Source: Paenibacillus_E qinlingensis
Lineage (GTDB): Bacteria; Bacillota; Bacilli; Paenibacillales; NBRC-103111
Assembly: GCF_028746185.1 (NCBI RefSeq)
Contig: NZ_JAQIVH010000042.1
Coordinates: 62,001-126,000 of the forward strand
DNA: 64,000 nucleotides
Direction of reading: 5' to 3'
The notes beneath the pieces were generated by a model that worked only from the letters and a program-made list of their open reading frames with translations, had not been told where the DNA came from and ran no database searches. Shown here one piece after another: positions 6,511 to 15,243 of the stretch (position 1 is its first letter; each line of letters begins with the position of its first letter). The position numbers and the translations under genes were made by a program.

Positions 6511-8580
6511 ATGGTTGCGAATTTATGGGATGCTTCAAAAGCGAATGCAGTATCGAAAGGCGTAGAGGAAATTGTTTATCGTTCTAACTTATTAGGTACA
6601 GATCGCGCTGTTTGTAACTGGGGCGGCGGCAACACTTCTTACAAAACAATAGAGAAAGACTTCCGTGGTCGCGATGTAGAAATCATGTGGGTTAAAGGTA
6701 GCGGTTCGGACCTTGGAACAATGAAAGCAAAGAATTTCACAGGTCTACGTATGGAAGATATTCGTCCCTTGATCGAGCGTGACGAAATGACTGATGAAGA
6801 AATGGTTGCTTACCTAGCCAACTGTATGATCGACAGCAAGCACCCGCGTGCTTCCATTGAGACGCTTTTACATGCCTTTTTACCATTCAAAAACGTTGAC
6901 CACACGCACCCAGATGCGATTATCTCGCTCTGCTGTGCACACAATGGACGTGAGCTTGCGAAAGAAATTTACGGCGACCGTTTCGTGTGGGTACCTTATG
7001 TGCGTCCTGGTTTTACACTTTCCAAAATGATCGCTGATGGCGTTCGCAACAATCCAAAGGCTGAGCTTGTCCTGATGGAGAAGCATGGTCTAGTAACTTG
7101 GGGCGAAACGTCCGAAGAAAGCTACCTCAAAACGATTGCCATCATTAATGAAGCAGCAAGCTTCATTGAAGCTCTCGTGAACGAAGCGAACCTATATGGC
7201 GGCTCCAAATACGAATCTCTTAGTGTAGAAGCTCGCAGCGAACTATTGGCACAAGTTCTTCCAGTTGTACGCGGTGCGGTAAGCAACGAAAAGAAAATGA
7301 TCCTCACCATTGACAGTGCAGACGATGTGCTTCAATTTGTAAACAGCCGTGATGCAGCGACGTTATCCCAAGTAGGTGCAGCTTGCCCGGATCACCTTGT
7401 TCATACGAAAATGAAGCCTTTATATATTGATTGGAACCCAACAACAGGTGACGCAGCTTCCTTAACTGAAGCACTTAAAGCTGGTATAGAAGCTTACAAA
7501 GAAGAGTACAAGGCTTATTTTGACCGTAACAAAAATGAAGGCGACGTTATCAATGAAGCAGCTCCACGTGTTATCCTTATTCCAGGGATCGGAATGATCA
7601 ACACCGGCAAAAGCTGGGCTATGGCACAGATTAGCGGCGCACTTTACCACCGTGCGATTTCCGTTATGAGAGGTGCTACAGCGCTTGGAACGTTCGTATC
7701 CCTTAGCGAAAATGAATCCTACAATGTTGAGTACTGGCCTCTTGAACTTTATAAACTAACATTAGCTCCTGCAGAAGCTGAATTCTCCCGTCAAGTTGCT
7801 TTCATCACTGGTGGCGCGGGCGGAATCGGAAGTGTAACAGCTCGTCAATTCTTGAAAGATGGCGCACACGTTGTACTTGCGGACTTGAACCTTGAAGGCG
7901 CTCAGAAGCTGGCAGCAGAACTTAACGAACAATATGGCGATAATAGAGCGATTGCTGTCCGCATGGACGTAACGAAGGAAGAAGAAGTAGAAGCAGCTTT
8001 CCGGGAATCCATTCTTAGCTACGGCGGAATCGATATTATCGTGAATAACGCAGGTCTTGCGACTTCCAGTCCTTTTGACGAAACATCCCTTAAAGAGTGG
8101 AACTTGAACATGAACGTGCTTAGCACAGGGTATTTCCTTGTAGCGAGAGAAGCGTTTAAAATTATGAAAAAGCAAACCATTGGTGGCAGCATGGTATTCG
8201 TAGGCTCCAAGAACTCCGTATTCGCAGGGAAAAATGCTTCCGCATACTCCACGGCTAAAGCGGCAGAGATTCACTTGGCACGTTGTATTGCAGCAGAAGG
8301 CGGCGAGTTTGGAATTCGCGTGAACTCCGTATTGCCAGATGCGATCCTTCAAGGATCCGCGATTTGGAATTCCAACTGGCGCAATGAGCGTGCTGCTGCC
8401 TACGGAATTGAACCGGATCAATTGGAAGAGCACTACCGTAAGAGAACGACGTTGCTTGTTAATATTTTCCCCAAAGATGTGGCAGAAGCTATCGTGTACT
8501 TCGCATCATCCAAAGCAGCTAAAACAACAGGTTGCATGATCACAGTGGATGGTGGCGTACCTGCTGCCTTCACACGCTAA
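6511..8580 (+). CDS. rhaEW: Bifunctional rhamnulose-1-phosphate aldolase / short-chain dehydrogenase
   Basis: This 689-residue fusion has an N-terminal class II aldolase domain (about 1-400, with the metal-binding DHTHPD at 130-135). A C-terminal short-chain dehydrogenase domain (about 428-689) shows TGGAGGIG near 433-440, NNAG at 512-515 and the catalytic YSTAK (Tyr579, Lys583). The aldolase splits L-rhamnulose-1-phosphate into DHAP and L-lactaldehyde. The dehydrogenase half is taken to oxidise the lactaldehyde. This matches the Bacillus RhaEW (YuxG) arrangement. It is the first gene of the operon, with the strong ribosome binding site AGGAGGGT. It is followed by the isomerase gene after 26 bp. 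Confidence 0.95.
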   Translation: MVANLWDASKANAVSKGVEEIVYRSNLLGTDRAVCNWGGGNTSYKTIEKDFRGRDVEIMWVKGSGSDLGTMKAKNFTGLRMEDIRPLIERDEMTDEEMVAYLANCMIDSKHPRASIETLLHAFLPFKNVDHTHPDAIISLCCAHNGRELAKEIYGDRFVWVPYVRPGFTLSKMIADGVRNNPKAELVLMEKHGLVTWGETSEESYLKTIAIINEAASFIEALVNEANLYGGSKYESLSVEARSELLAQVLPVVRGAVSNEKKMILTIDSADDVLQFVNSRDAATLSQVGAACPDHLVHTKMKPLYIDWNPTTGDAASLTEALKAGIEAYKEEYKAYFDRNKNEGDVINEAAPRVILIPGIGMINTGKSWAMAQISGALYHRAISVMRGATALGTFVSLSENESYNVEYWPLELYKLTLAPAEAEFSRQVAFITGGAGGIGSVTARQFLKDGAHVVLADLNLEGAQKLAAELNEQYGDNRAIAVRMDVTKEEEVEAAFRESILSYGGIDIIVNNAGLATSSPFDETSLKEWNLNMNVLSTGYFLVAREAFKIMKKQTIGGSMVFVGSKNSVFAGKNASAYSTAKAAEIHLARCIAAEGGEFGIRVNSVLPDAILQGSAIWNSNWRNERAAAYGIEPDQLEEHYRKRTTLLVNIFPKDVAEAIVYFASSKAAKTTGCMITVDGGVPAAFTR

Positions 8581-8606
8581 TTCAACTAATAGGAGGCAAT
8601 AAACCA

Positions 8607-9827
8607 ATGAGCGATAAAGCCTACGCATTATTCGAAGAACAACAAGCCCTGAGAGGCATTGATATAGCAGCAGTCAAAGCGAAGCTAAAAGCACTTAAAG
8701 TTGAGACACCTTCATGGGGCTATGGAGACTCGGGAACACGTTTCAAAGTTTACAAACAAACAGGCGTGCCGCGTAATCCCTTTGAGAAATTCGAAGATGC
8801 AGCGCAAGTGCACAAACTGACGGGTGTTTGCCCGTCGGTTGCCATCCACATCCCATGGGATAAAGTGGACGACTATGCGAAGCTGAAGCAGCACGCGTCT
8901 GATCTAGGCGTATCCATTGGTGCGGTGAACCCGAACCTTTTCCAAGAAGATGATTACATCTTTGGCAGCGTAACAAATTCGAACGCAGCGATTCGCCGCA
9001 AAGCGACGGATCACTTGCTAGAGTGCGTTGACATCGCCAAAACAGTAGGCTCCGATGTGCTGAGCTTATGGTTCGCAGACGGTTCCAACTATCCAGGGCA
9101 AGTGGATATCCGAGCGCGTAAAGCATGGATGTACGAGTCATTGAAGGAAATGTATAACGCAATGTCACCAAGCATGCGTATGTTAATTGAATATAAGTTC
9201 TATGAGCCAGCTTTCTATCACACGGATCTAGCTGATTGGGGGATGGCGTTCAATTTGGCTAACAAATTGGGTCCACAAGCCGAAGTCCTCGTAGATACAG
9301 GACATCACCCGCAAGGAACGAACATTGAGCATATTGTGACGTACTTGTTGGATGAAAATAAATTAGGCGGATTCCACTTCAACTCCCGTAAATACGGCGA
9401 TGACGATCTGATCGTAGGTTCAGTGAACCCGTATGAATTGTTCTTAATCTTCTACCAAATCATTGATGCAGCGAACGACAAGAACCCACAAATTCGTCAA
9501 GCTGCTGATAACATTGCGTACATGATCGACCAAAGTCACAACATTGAGCGTAAAATCCCTGCGATGCTGCGTTCCGTACTTAACGTACAAACGCAATATG
9601 CGAAAGCACTTCTAATCAACCTTGAAGAAGTTCGTGCTGCACAAGCGAACCAAGATGTTCTTGGTGCCGAAGATGCGGTTCGTAAAGCTTTTGAATTTGA
9701 TGTAACGCCTCTGCTTCAAGCTGTTCGTGAAGAAATAGGCGTTCCGGTTGACCCAATGAAAGCTTACTTGGCAAGCGGCTATGACGAGAAAATTAACGCG
9801 CGTGGCAAAGGCGGTGCAAGCTGGTGA
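8607..9827 (+). CDS. rhaI: L-rhamnose isomerase
   Basis: This 406-residue TIM-barrel enzyme converts L-rhamnose to L-rhamnulose. Metal-binding and catalytic segments typical of the Gram-positive RhaI type are visible: EYKFYEPAFYHTD, VDTGHHPQGTNIEHIV and GFHFNSRKYGDDD. The frame is open further upstream into the preceding gene, but the ATG at 8607 follows AGGAGGCAA at proper spacing. The stop codon overlaps the GTG start of the kinase gene by 3 bases (GTGA), which indicates translational coupling. It acts between uptake of rhamnose and RhaB. Confidence 0.95.
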   Translation: MSDKAYALFEEQQALRGIDIAAVKAKLKALKVETPSWGYGDSGTRFKVYKQTGVPRNPFEKFEDAAQVHKLTGVCPSVAIHIPWDKVDDYAKLKQHASDLGVSIGAVNPNLFQEDDYIFGSVTNSNAAIRRKATDHLLECVDIAKTVGSDVLSLWFADGSNYPGQVDIRARKAWMYESLKEMYNAMSPSMRMLIEYKFYEPAFYHTDLADWGMAFNLANKLGPQAEVLVDTGHHPQGTNIEHIVTYLLDENKLGGFHFNSRKYGDDDLIVGSVNPYELFLIFYQIIDAANDKNPQIRQAADNIAYMIDQSHNIERKIPAMLRSVLNVQTQYAKALLINLEEVRAAQANQDVLGAEDAVRKAFEFDVTPLLQAVREEIGVPVDPMKAYLASGYDEKINARGKGGASW

Positions 9828-11314
9828 GTACCTCTTCGACAGTTCTAGCCTTCGATTTGGGAGCAAGCAGCGGCAGAGCGATCGTCGGACGTCTTGATTC
9901 TGAAGCGGGCCGGATCACGATCGAGGAAATTCACCGCTTCTCCAATGATCCAGTGCAGGTGGGCAACCACCTTCACTGGGACATTTTGCGGTTGCTTCAT
10001 GAGCTGAAGCAGGGCATTTTACAAACAAAGCATCATGGTTACACGAACATTGAGAGCTTGGCCATTGATTCATGGGCGGTTGATTTTGGATTGCTTGCTA
10101 AGAATGGCGAGCTATTGGGGAATCCTTACCATTATCGGGATCACCACACGGACGGCATCATGGATAAGGTGATCAGCGAAGTAGGCCGTGAAAAACTGTA
10201 TGCGCTAACAGGGCTGCAGTTTTTGCAATTCAATTCCATTTTCCAACTGTATGCACTCCAGCAAAACAATCCGGAATTACTTGACCGCGCGGCGACGTTT
10301 CTTATGATTCCAGACCTGCTTCGCTATTTCCTGACAGGTGAAAAGCACAGCGAATTCACGAACACGACGACGACGCAGTTGTTTAATGCAACGAGCTTCA
10401 CGTGGGACACCGAACTAATTGATCAGTTAGGCCTACCGGCTCAAATCTTCTTACCGCCTGTCACGTCGGGATCGCGTGTTGGATCACTAAGTCCTGCTGT
10501 TTGCGAGGAACTGGATGTTCCTTCCATTCCTGTGATCGCCGTTGGCGAACATGATACAGCGTCAGCTGTGGTTGCCGTTCCAGCACTTGATGACGACTTC
10601 GCTTTCTTAAGCTGTGGAACATGGTCGTTGCTGGGCACTGAAACGGAAAAGCCTGTGCTCACGGAACAAGCCTTAGCGTGGAATTTCACGAATGAAGGCG
10701 GCGTGTACGGAACGAATCGCTTATTGAAGAACATCATGGGGCTATGGCTGATTCAAGAATGTAAGCGGACGTGGGAAAAAGAAGGCAAAACAGCCAGCTT
10801 CGCTGAGCTTGTTAAGCAAGCGGAAGACGTAAAACCTTTCCAATTCTTCATCGATCCGGATGATGATATGTTCCTTAACCCTGCTCATATGCCAAAACAA
10901 ATTCAGCAGTATTGTCGTGACACCAAACAGACTGTGCCTCAGACCGATGGAGAAATCGTGCGCTGCATCCTGGAAAGCTTAGCGCTCAAATATCGCTTTA
11001 TCTTAGAGCGTACCGAGCAGCTTTCAGACAAGACATACCGCGGCCTTCATATCGTTGGCGGAGGCATTCAGAATGAGCTGCTTTGTCAGTTCACTGCGAG
11101 CGCTACGGGGCGTGAAGTGTGGGCGGGACCGGTAGAGGGTAGTGCCTTAGGAAACCTTGTAGTACAATGGATAGCACTAGGGTACATCGCCAATTTGCGC
11201 GAAGCCAGGAAACTGATTCGGAATTCGTTCCCAGTCAAGACGTATCATCCTCAGGATGAGGCGGGTTGGCAGGCAGCTTATGCAAGTTTTTGTCAACATA
11301 TTTTGATTGTATAG
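9824..11314 (+). CDS. rhaB: Rhamnulokinase
   Basis: This 496-residue FGGY-family kinase phosphorylates L-rhamnulose to L-rhamnulose-1-phosphate. The ATP-binding start DLGASSGR (11-18) and later phosphate motifs VGEHDTASA, SCGTWSLLG and GLHIVGGGIQNELL are typical of RhaB. The start is GTG at 9824, overlapping the rhaI stop. There is a GGCGG-type site upstream and no better in-frame ATG nearby. It is third in the operon. About 110 bp separate it from the regulator gene, including a short inverted pair ATAAACG/CGTTTAT (11345-11351 and 11379-11385) of unknown role. Confidence 0.95.
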   Translation: MSTSSTVLAFDLGASSGRAIVGRLDSEAGRITIEEIHRFSNDPVQVGNHLHWDILRLLHELKQGILQTKHHGYTNIESLAIDSWAVDFGLLAKNGELLGNPYHYRDHHTDGIMDKVISEVGREKLYALTGLQFLQFNSIFQLYALQQNNPELLDRAATFLMIPDLLRYFLTGEKHSEFTNTTTTQLFNATSFTWDTELIDQLGLPAQIFLPPVTSGSRVGSLSPAVCEELDVPSIPVIAVGEHDTASAVVAVPALDDDFAFLSCGTWSLLGTETEKPVLTEQALAWNFTNEGGVYGTNRLLKNIMGLWLIQECKRTWEKEGKTASFAELVKQAEDVKPFQFFIDPDDDMFLNPAHMPKQIQQYCRDTKQTVPQTDGEIVRCILESLALKYRFILERTEQLSDKTYRGLHIVGGGIQNELLCQFTASATGREVWAGPVEGSALGNLVVQWIALGYIANLREARKLIRNSFPVKTYHPQDEAGWQAAYASFCQHILIV

Positions 11315-11426
11315 GTTTTACATTATACAATGTAATATGTCTAGATAAACGCGCGGATCCTTATAGGCATGCCGTAGTCGTTTATTGCGAGTGGCCTCCC
11401 GATCGACGGTGAAATGAGGGGTAACG

Positions 11427-12188
11427 ATGCTGGTAGCAGAAAGATGGCAGAGAATCGTTCAATTGGTTAATGAAAGAGGAAGCATTCGCGTAACCGAGTT
11501 GAGTGAACTGTGCCAAGTAACAGAAGAAACAATTCGACGTGACTTGGATCGCTTAGAAGCTGAAGGCAAGCTCATGCGCAGCCATGGCGGTGCGGTGAGC
11601 GTGAAGGAAGCGCAGACCGAAGTTCCTTTCATGGAGCGGGAGACAGCTCACGCGGATTTCAAGAATAGCATTGCGAAGGAAGCTATCTCACATATTCAAG
11701 AGGGGGACCGTATCATACTTGATGCGAGTACGACAGCTTGGTATATGGCGAAAATGATTCCCGACATGGCGATTACCATCATCACCAATTCGATGAAGGT
11801 CGCACTTGAGGTAAGCGGCAAAGAGAAAATTCAAGTCATCTCCACCGGCGGCTTACTCTCTCCGAAGTCTTTATCTTATGTAGGTCCATTATCGGAGAGA
11901 TCCTTGGATATGTACCATGCGCACAAGCTGTTCCTTTCCTGCAAAGGGGTTCACGTACAGCGCGGCATCAGCGAATCAAATGAGCTGCAAGCCTTGATTA
12001 AGCGCAAAATGATCAGCATCGCAGACGAAACCTATCTGCTGGCTGACCATAGTAAATTCGGTACGCAAGCCTTAACACAAGTTGCAGATTGGTCAGAAAT
12101 TCAACATGTGATTACGGATCGCATGACGGATAAGGATGCTCTTGCGCGTATTCGCGAAAAAGGCGTGCAAGTCCGCCAATTGGATTAG
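11427..12188 (+). CDS. rhaR: DeoR-family regulator, probable rhamnose operon repressor
   Basis: This 253-residue protein has an N-terminal DeoR winged helix-turn-helix (residues 5-60, with VTELSELCQVTEETIRRDL). The C-terminal DeoR sensor domain binds sugar phosphates (IILDASTTAWYMA, ITNSMKVALEV, STGGLL, ADHSKFG). It closes the rha operon, so it probably represses it and is released by rhamnulose-1-phosphate, as described for B. subtilis RhaR. The ATG has GAGGGGTAA upstream. The ACAAACA repeats before the operon are its likely sites. A strong terminator follows. Confidence 0.88.
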   Translation: MLVAERWQRIVQLVNERGSIRVTELSELCQVTEETIRRDLDRLEAEGKLMRSHGGAVSVKEAQTEVPFMERETAHADFKNSIAKEAISHIQEGDRIILDASTTAWYMAKMIPDMAITIITNSMKVALEVSGKEKIQVISTGGLLSPKSLSYVGPLSERSLDMYHAHKLFLSCKGVHVQRGISESNELQALIKRKMISIADETYLLADHSKFGTQALTQVADWSEIQHVITDRMTDKDALARIREKGVQVRQLD

Positions 12189-12259
12189 TGCATCTACGAT
12201 CCCTTTGGATGCTCGTCATAATCCATGGGATAGTATGAATTAAATAGTTCAAGCATAAT

Positions 12260-12305
12260 AAAGGCTATCCTGAAGTAGGAAAATATACTTCAGGTAGCCT
12301 TTTTC
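12260..12305 (+). terminator. Long intrinsic terminator shared by rhaR and the convergent sensor kinase gene
   Basis: The 17-18-bp stem (12260-12277 with 12286-12302, one extra base) carries GGCTATCCTGAAGTA on one arm and its complement on the other. T-rich sequence follows on both strands. The arm sequence recurs in the terminators at 26414 and 36393. Confidence 0.9.
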
Positions 12306-12314
12306 TGGTTTGAA

Positions 12315-15230
12315 TCACGATTCAATTGACAGTGATTTCGTAAAACTATCATCTTCAGAAAGCATAGGCAAGTGGAGGCGCACAAGTGTTCCTTCTCCTA
12401 GTTTGCTGTCAATATCCCAAGTAAAGCTATCGTTGAAATATAAATGCAGTCGCTGGAACACATTAATTAATCCGATACCGGATTGGCTGGTCTCCCGTGA
12501 ATCCTCTTCAATCAAGCGCAAACGCTGTAATTGTTCCTCCGTCATCCCTGTGCCATTATCGAGGATCTCGATATGAATATGGGTTCCATCGATATAGGCT
12601 TTAATCATTAGAAGGCCGTCAGCTTCCATTGTATCCAAACCATGAATGATCGCATTTTCTACAATGGGCTGTAAGATCAATTTAACCGTCAGGAAGTGTT
12701 GTAACTCTGTGGAGACTTCCCAAATCACAATGAAACGATTTTTTGCTCTAATTTTTTGAATCCGCAAATACTGTTCCAGGTGGTCCAACTCTTCTGACAT
12801 GCGAACTAAGCCACTTTTTTTACTAATGCTTCCTCGGAAAAATTGCCCCAAGGCAGTTGTCATTTCAACAATTTCGTTGGCTCCCTGACGAAAGGCCATC
12901 CATTTAATCGACTCCAGCGTGTTGTATAAAAAGTGGGGATTAATTTGCTGCTGCAAGGCATGGAGCTGGGCTTCTTTCTCCAAGAACATAAGCTCTTTCT
13001 CGCGAAGTTTCGATTGATAATTTTCGGTAATTAACTCATTCAAACGCTTGATCATATTGTTAAAATGGCGGGCAAGACTGGCAATTTCGTCTCGGCCCTT
13101 GTGATTCATTCGGGCTTCAAAGTTGCCCTCATTCACTTCATGCATCAAGTCTTGCAGCTTCCGCAGTGGTTTGCTTATTAAACTTGAGATTAATGTTGCG
13201 ATAATCATAATCAGAATGCCAAATAAAGCGAAGAAAGCTGCACTGTACCAGACTAGGGTAAGTACCTTTTTTTTCAATTCGTCGGAAGGGACGATTCCTA
13301 CCATTTTTACACCAAAGTACGAGGCAGTGTCGTAGAAGACCATATACCTTTTGTTGCTCGCTTGTTTGAAATCGGAACCGCTCATCTGCTGCATCATCTC
13401 AGTTACGAGGGGGTCTTCCTTCGAAAGCACATGTGAGGTGAGCTCGTCATTGTCATGGGATAGAATGGTGCCGTTCGCATCCATGAGGAAGAAATAACCA
13501 GAATCTCCGATGCGAATCGTTCGGAAAATATTGCTCAGCATATCCTGTTCCACATTGACAATCAAATACCCGAGTTGAGATCCTAGATTGGATTCGCTGG
13601 AACTGCTAATTTTTCTGGCAAAGGTGAGTACCGGTGTCATATACAAATTGCGATAGGTACCGATGAGCAGCAACTCACCTGAGCTATGATCCAACTTCTC
13701 AAAGACACGCGGATCGGTCTTCGATATCGGCACGGTACCTGCATACATGCCTGTATAGATTCGCTCACGGGTTTGATTATAGAGTTCCATGGATAGAAAC
13801 TCCCTTTTCCGCTGTTTCATGTTACCGAATTGAAGCTCGAGCATCATGTTATCAGTTGGCAGTAACGAAGTCGTTTCTGATTTTCGCATCGTTTGTTGGA
13901 CTTCAGGGTGATAGATTAGCTGTTGCGTTAATCTGTCGTAATTTTTCAAACTATAATTAATATTTCGTTTGACTTGTTGAATTGTGCTTTCCGTAAGCTG
14001 CATCACTTTATTTTGATAGTTGTCATAGTGAACGTAAGTCAGTAACAGGACAAACAGCAGGTTGGGCACAAAGGTTGTTAGGACAAAATAAGCAATTAGC
14101 TTTGAACGCACACGATAATTAGGAAAAATGATTCTTGGTTCAAGGGGGGCACGTTCATTCATTGCAGCGAATCCAGCGGATAATCCTTGTGTTAATTCAA
14201 ACAACGGCTTGGATAGTGTCCCGGCGAACCAGAATGACAAGATCATGACAAATACAAGCGATCCCAAACCGAAAAAGAATAGGAAAGAGTGCGTTCCGCC
14301 CTTGCTTGTTAAGATCGATGCGATAGGGAATTCACTCATGAGTTCAAACGGATAGGAGGGCAGCTGAAAGTGAGTAACCAGCACTTTACTACCGTTTTTA
14401 TGAATGATTTTGTAAGAAGTATCATCCGATTGCTGGGAAGAAGAGTAGTGTTCCTCGTCCAAGCTGAAAGGCTTGTTGCTCCAAATAGGCAAGTGTTGAT
14501 TGGTCAGCAATTGCAGTGTCTCATCAACATCAGAACTATAAAATATTTCCTTCGCAAACTCAGGAATATTAAACGTCACCACCATCGTGCCGATCGTTTC
14601 ATTTTCCAGCCGGATGGGGCGGTAGTAAGCAATTTTTTGATGAAGCATGAGAGCTAACGTTTGTTCGTCCTTATCATTGCTGAGCGGTGGACCCACGGGT
14701 TTATAGTAGAAGGGAACACCTTCTTGCTGTTTATAGAGATAAGCTGCACTATCATTCAGCCAATGTGTAAAGTTAAAATCGGTTCCCGCATATTTGCCGC
14801 CATTATCATATTCATACAGATAGACTAGGTTGTTTTTGCCCAAAATCATAATTTTGTCGATATAATCATGATAAAGTAATGTATCATTAATTTCGCTTGT
14901 TAATCGTTGAACCCGCTGTCCGATTTGGATGAAATCGTTTTGCTGGAACGGCTCCTTGACGGCTGTTTGTACCAATGCTGTGTTTACCAACTTGTTCGTA
15001 TTGGCATCCAAATCGGCAAAGAGAGATTTGAAGTAATTGGCTGTTTGCTTAAATTCATTGACTTGGTATTCCGCTTTTTCTTGCACGATAAGTCGGCTCA
15101 CGAACGCTTCAGACAACCAATAAAAGGTAGTGGCAAGCGTTAGTGTGAGCAGCATCGAGCAGAACATCAGCTTCTTACGAATCGAATGATTATAGAGAAA
15201 GCTTGTGAGAAACAGCTTCAAACGTTCCAT
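12315..15230 (-). CDS. YesM-type sensor histidine kinase with a duplicated sensor module
   Basis: This 971-residue membrane kinase has four predicted membrane segments, at about 19-39, 313-336, 375-400 and 655-685, giving two successive extracytoplasmic loops of about 270 and 255 residues. A HAMP linker (680-735) follows. Then come a His_kinase segment with phospho-acceptor His766 (PHFLYNTLESIKW) and a HATPase with NAIIHG and GIGLINV. Normal YesM-type kinases have one sensor loop and about 600 residues. The gene starts 13 bp after the response regulator stop, so the two are co-transcribed. It probably senses an extracellular sugar and acts through the regulator on the divergent ABC transporter. 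Confidence 0.92.
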   Translation of the reverse strand: MERLKLFLTSFLYNHSIRKKLMFCSMLLTLTLATTFYWLSEAFVSRLIVQEKAEYQVNEFKQTANYFKSLFADLDANTNKLVNTALVQTAVKEPFQQNDFIQIGQRVQRLTSEINDTLLYHDYIDKIMILGKNNLVYLYEYDNGGKYAGTDFNFTHWLNDSAAYLYKQQEGVPFYYKPVGPPLSNDKDEQTLALMLHQKIAYYRPIRLENETIGTMVVTFNIPEFAKEIFYSSDVDETLQLLTNQHLPIWSNKPFSLDEEHYSSSQQSDDTSYKIIHKNGSKVLVTHFQLPSYPFELMSEFPIASILTSKGGTHSFLFFFGLGSLVFVMILSFWFAGTLSKPLFELTQGLSAGFAAMNERAPLEPRIIFPNYRVRSKLIAYFVLTTFVPNLLFVLLLTYVHYDNYQNKVMQLTESTIQQVKRNINYSLKNYDRLTQQLIYHPEVQQTMRKSETTSLLPTDNMMLELQFGNMKQRKREFLSMELYNQTRERIYTGMYAGTVPISKTDPRVFEKLDHSSGELLLIGTYRNLYMTPVLTFARKISSSSESNLGSQLGYLIVNVEQDMLSNIFRTIRIGDSGYFFLMDANGTILSHDNDELTSHVLSKEDPLVTEMMQQMSGSDFKQASNKRYMVFYDTASYFGVKMVGIVPSDELKKKVLTLVWYSAAFFALFGILIMIIATLISSLISKPLRKLQDLMHEVNEGNFEARMNHKGRDEIASLARHFNNMIKRLNELITENYQSKLREKELMFLEKEAQLHALQQQINPHFLYNTLESIKWMAFRQGANEIVEMTTALGQFFRGSISKKSGLVRMSEELDHLEQYLRIQKIRAKNRFIVIWEVSTELQHFLTVKLILQPIVENAIIHGLDTMEADGLLMIKAYIDGTHIHIEILDNGTGMTEEQLQRLRLIEEDSRETSQSGIGLINVFQRLHLYFNDSFTWDIDSKLGEGTLVRLHLPMLSEDDSFTKSLSIES

Positions 15231-15243
15231 GTAGACACCGCTT

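Noticed and set aside
7762..8433. Minus-strand open frame of 223 codons inside the rhamnose aldolase gene
   Set aside because: It is antisense to a well-supported dehydrogenase domain, and the plus-strand product has all expected motifs.
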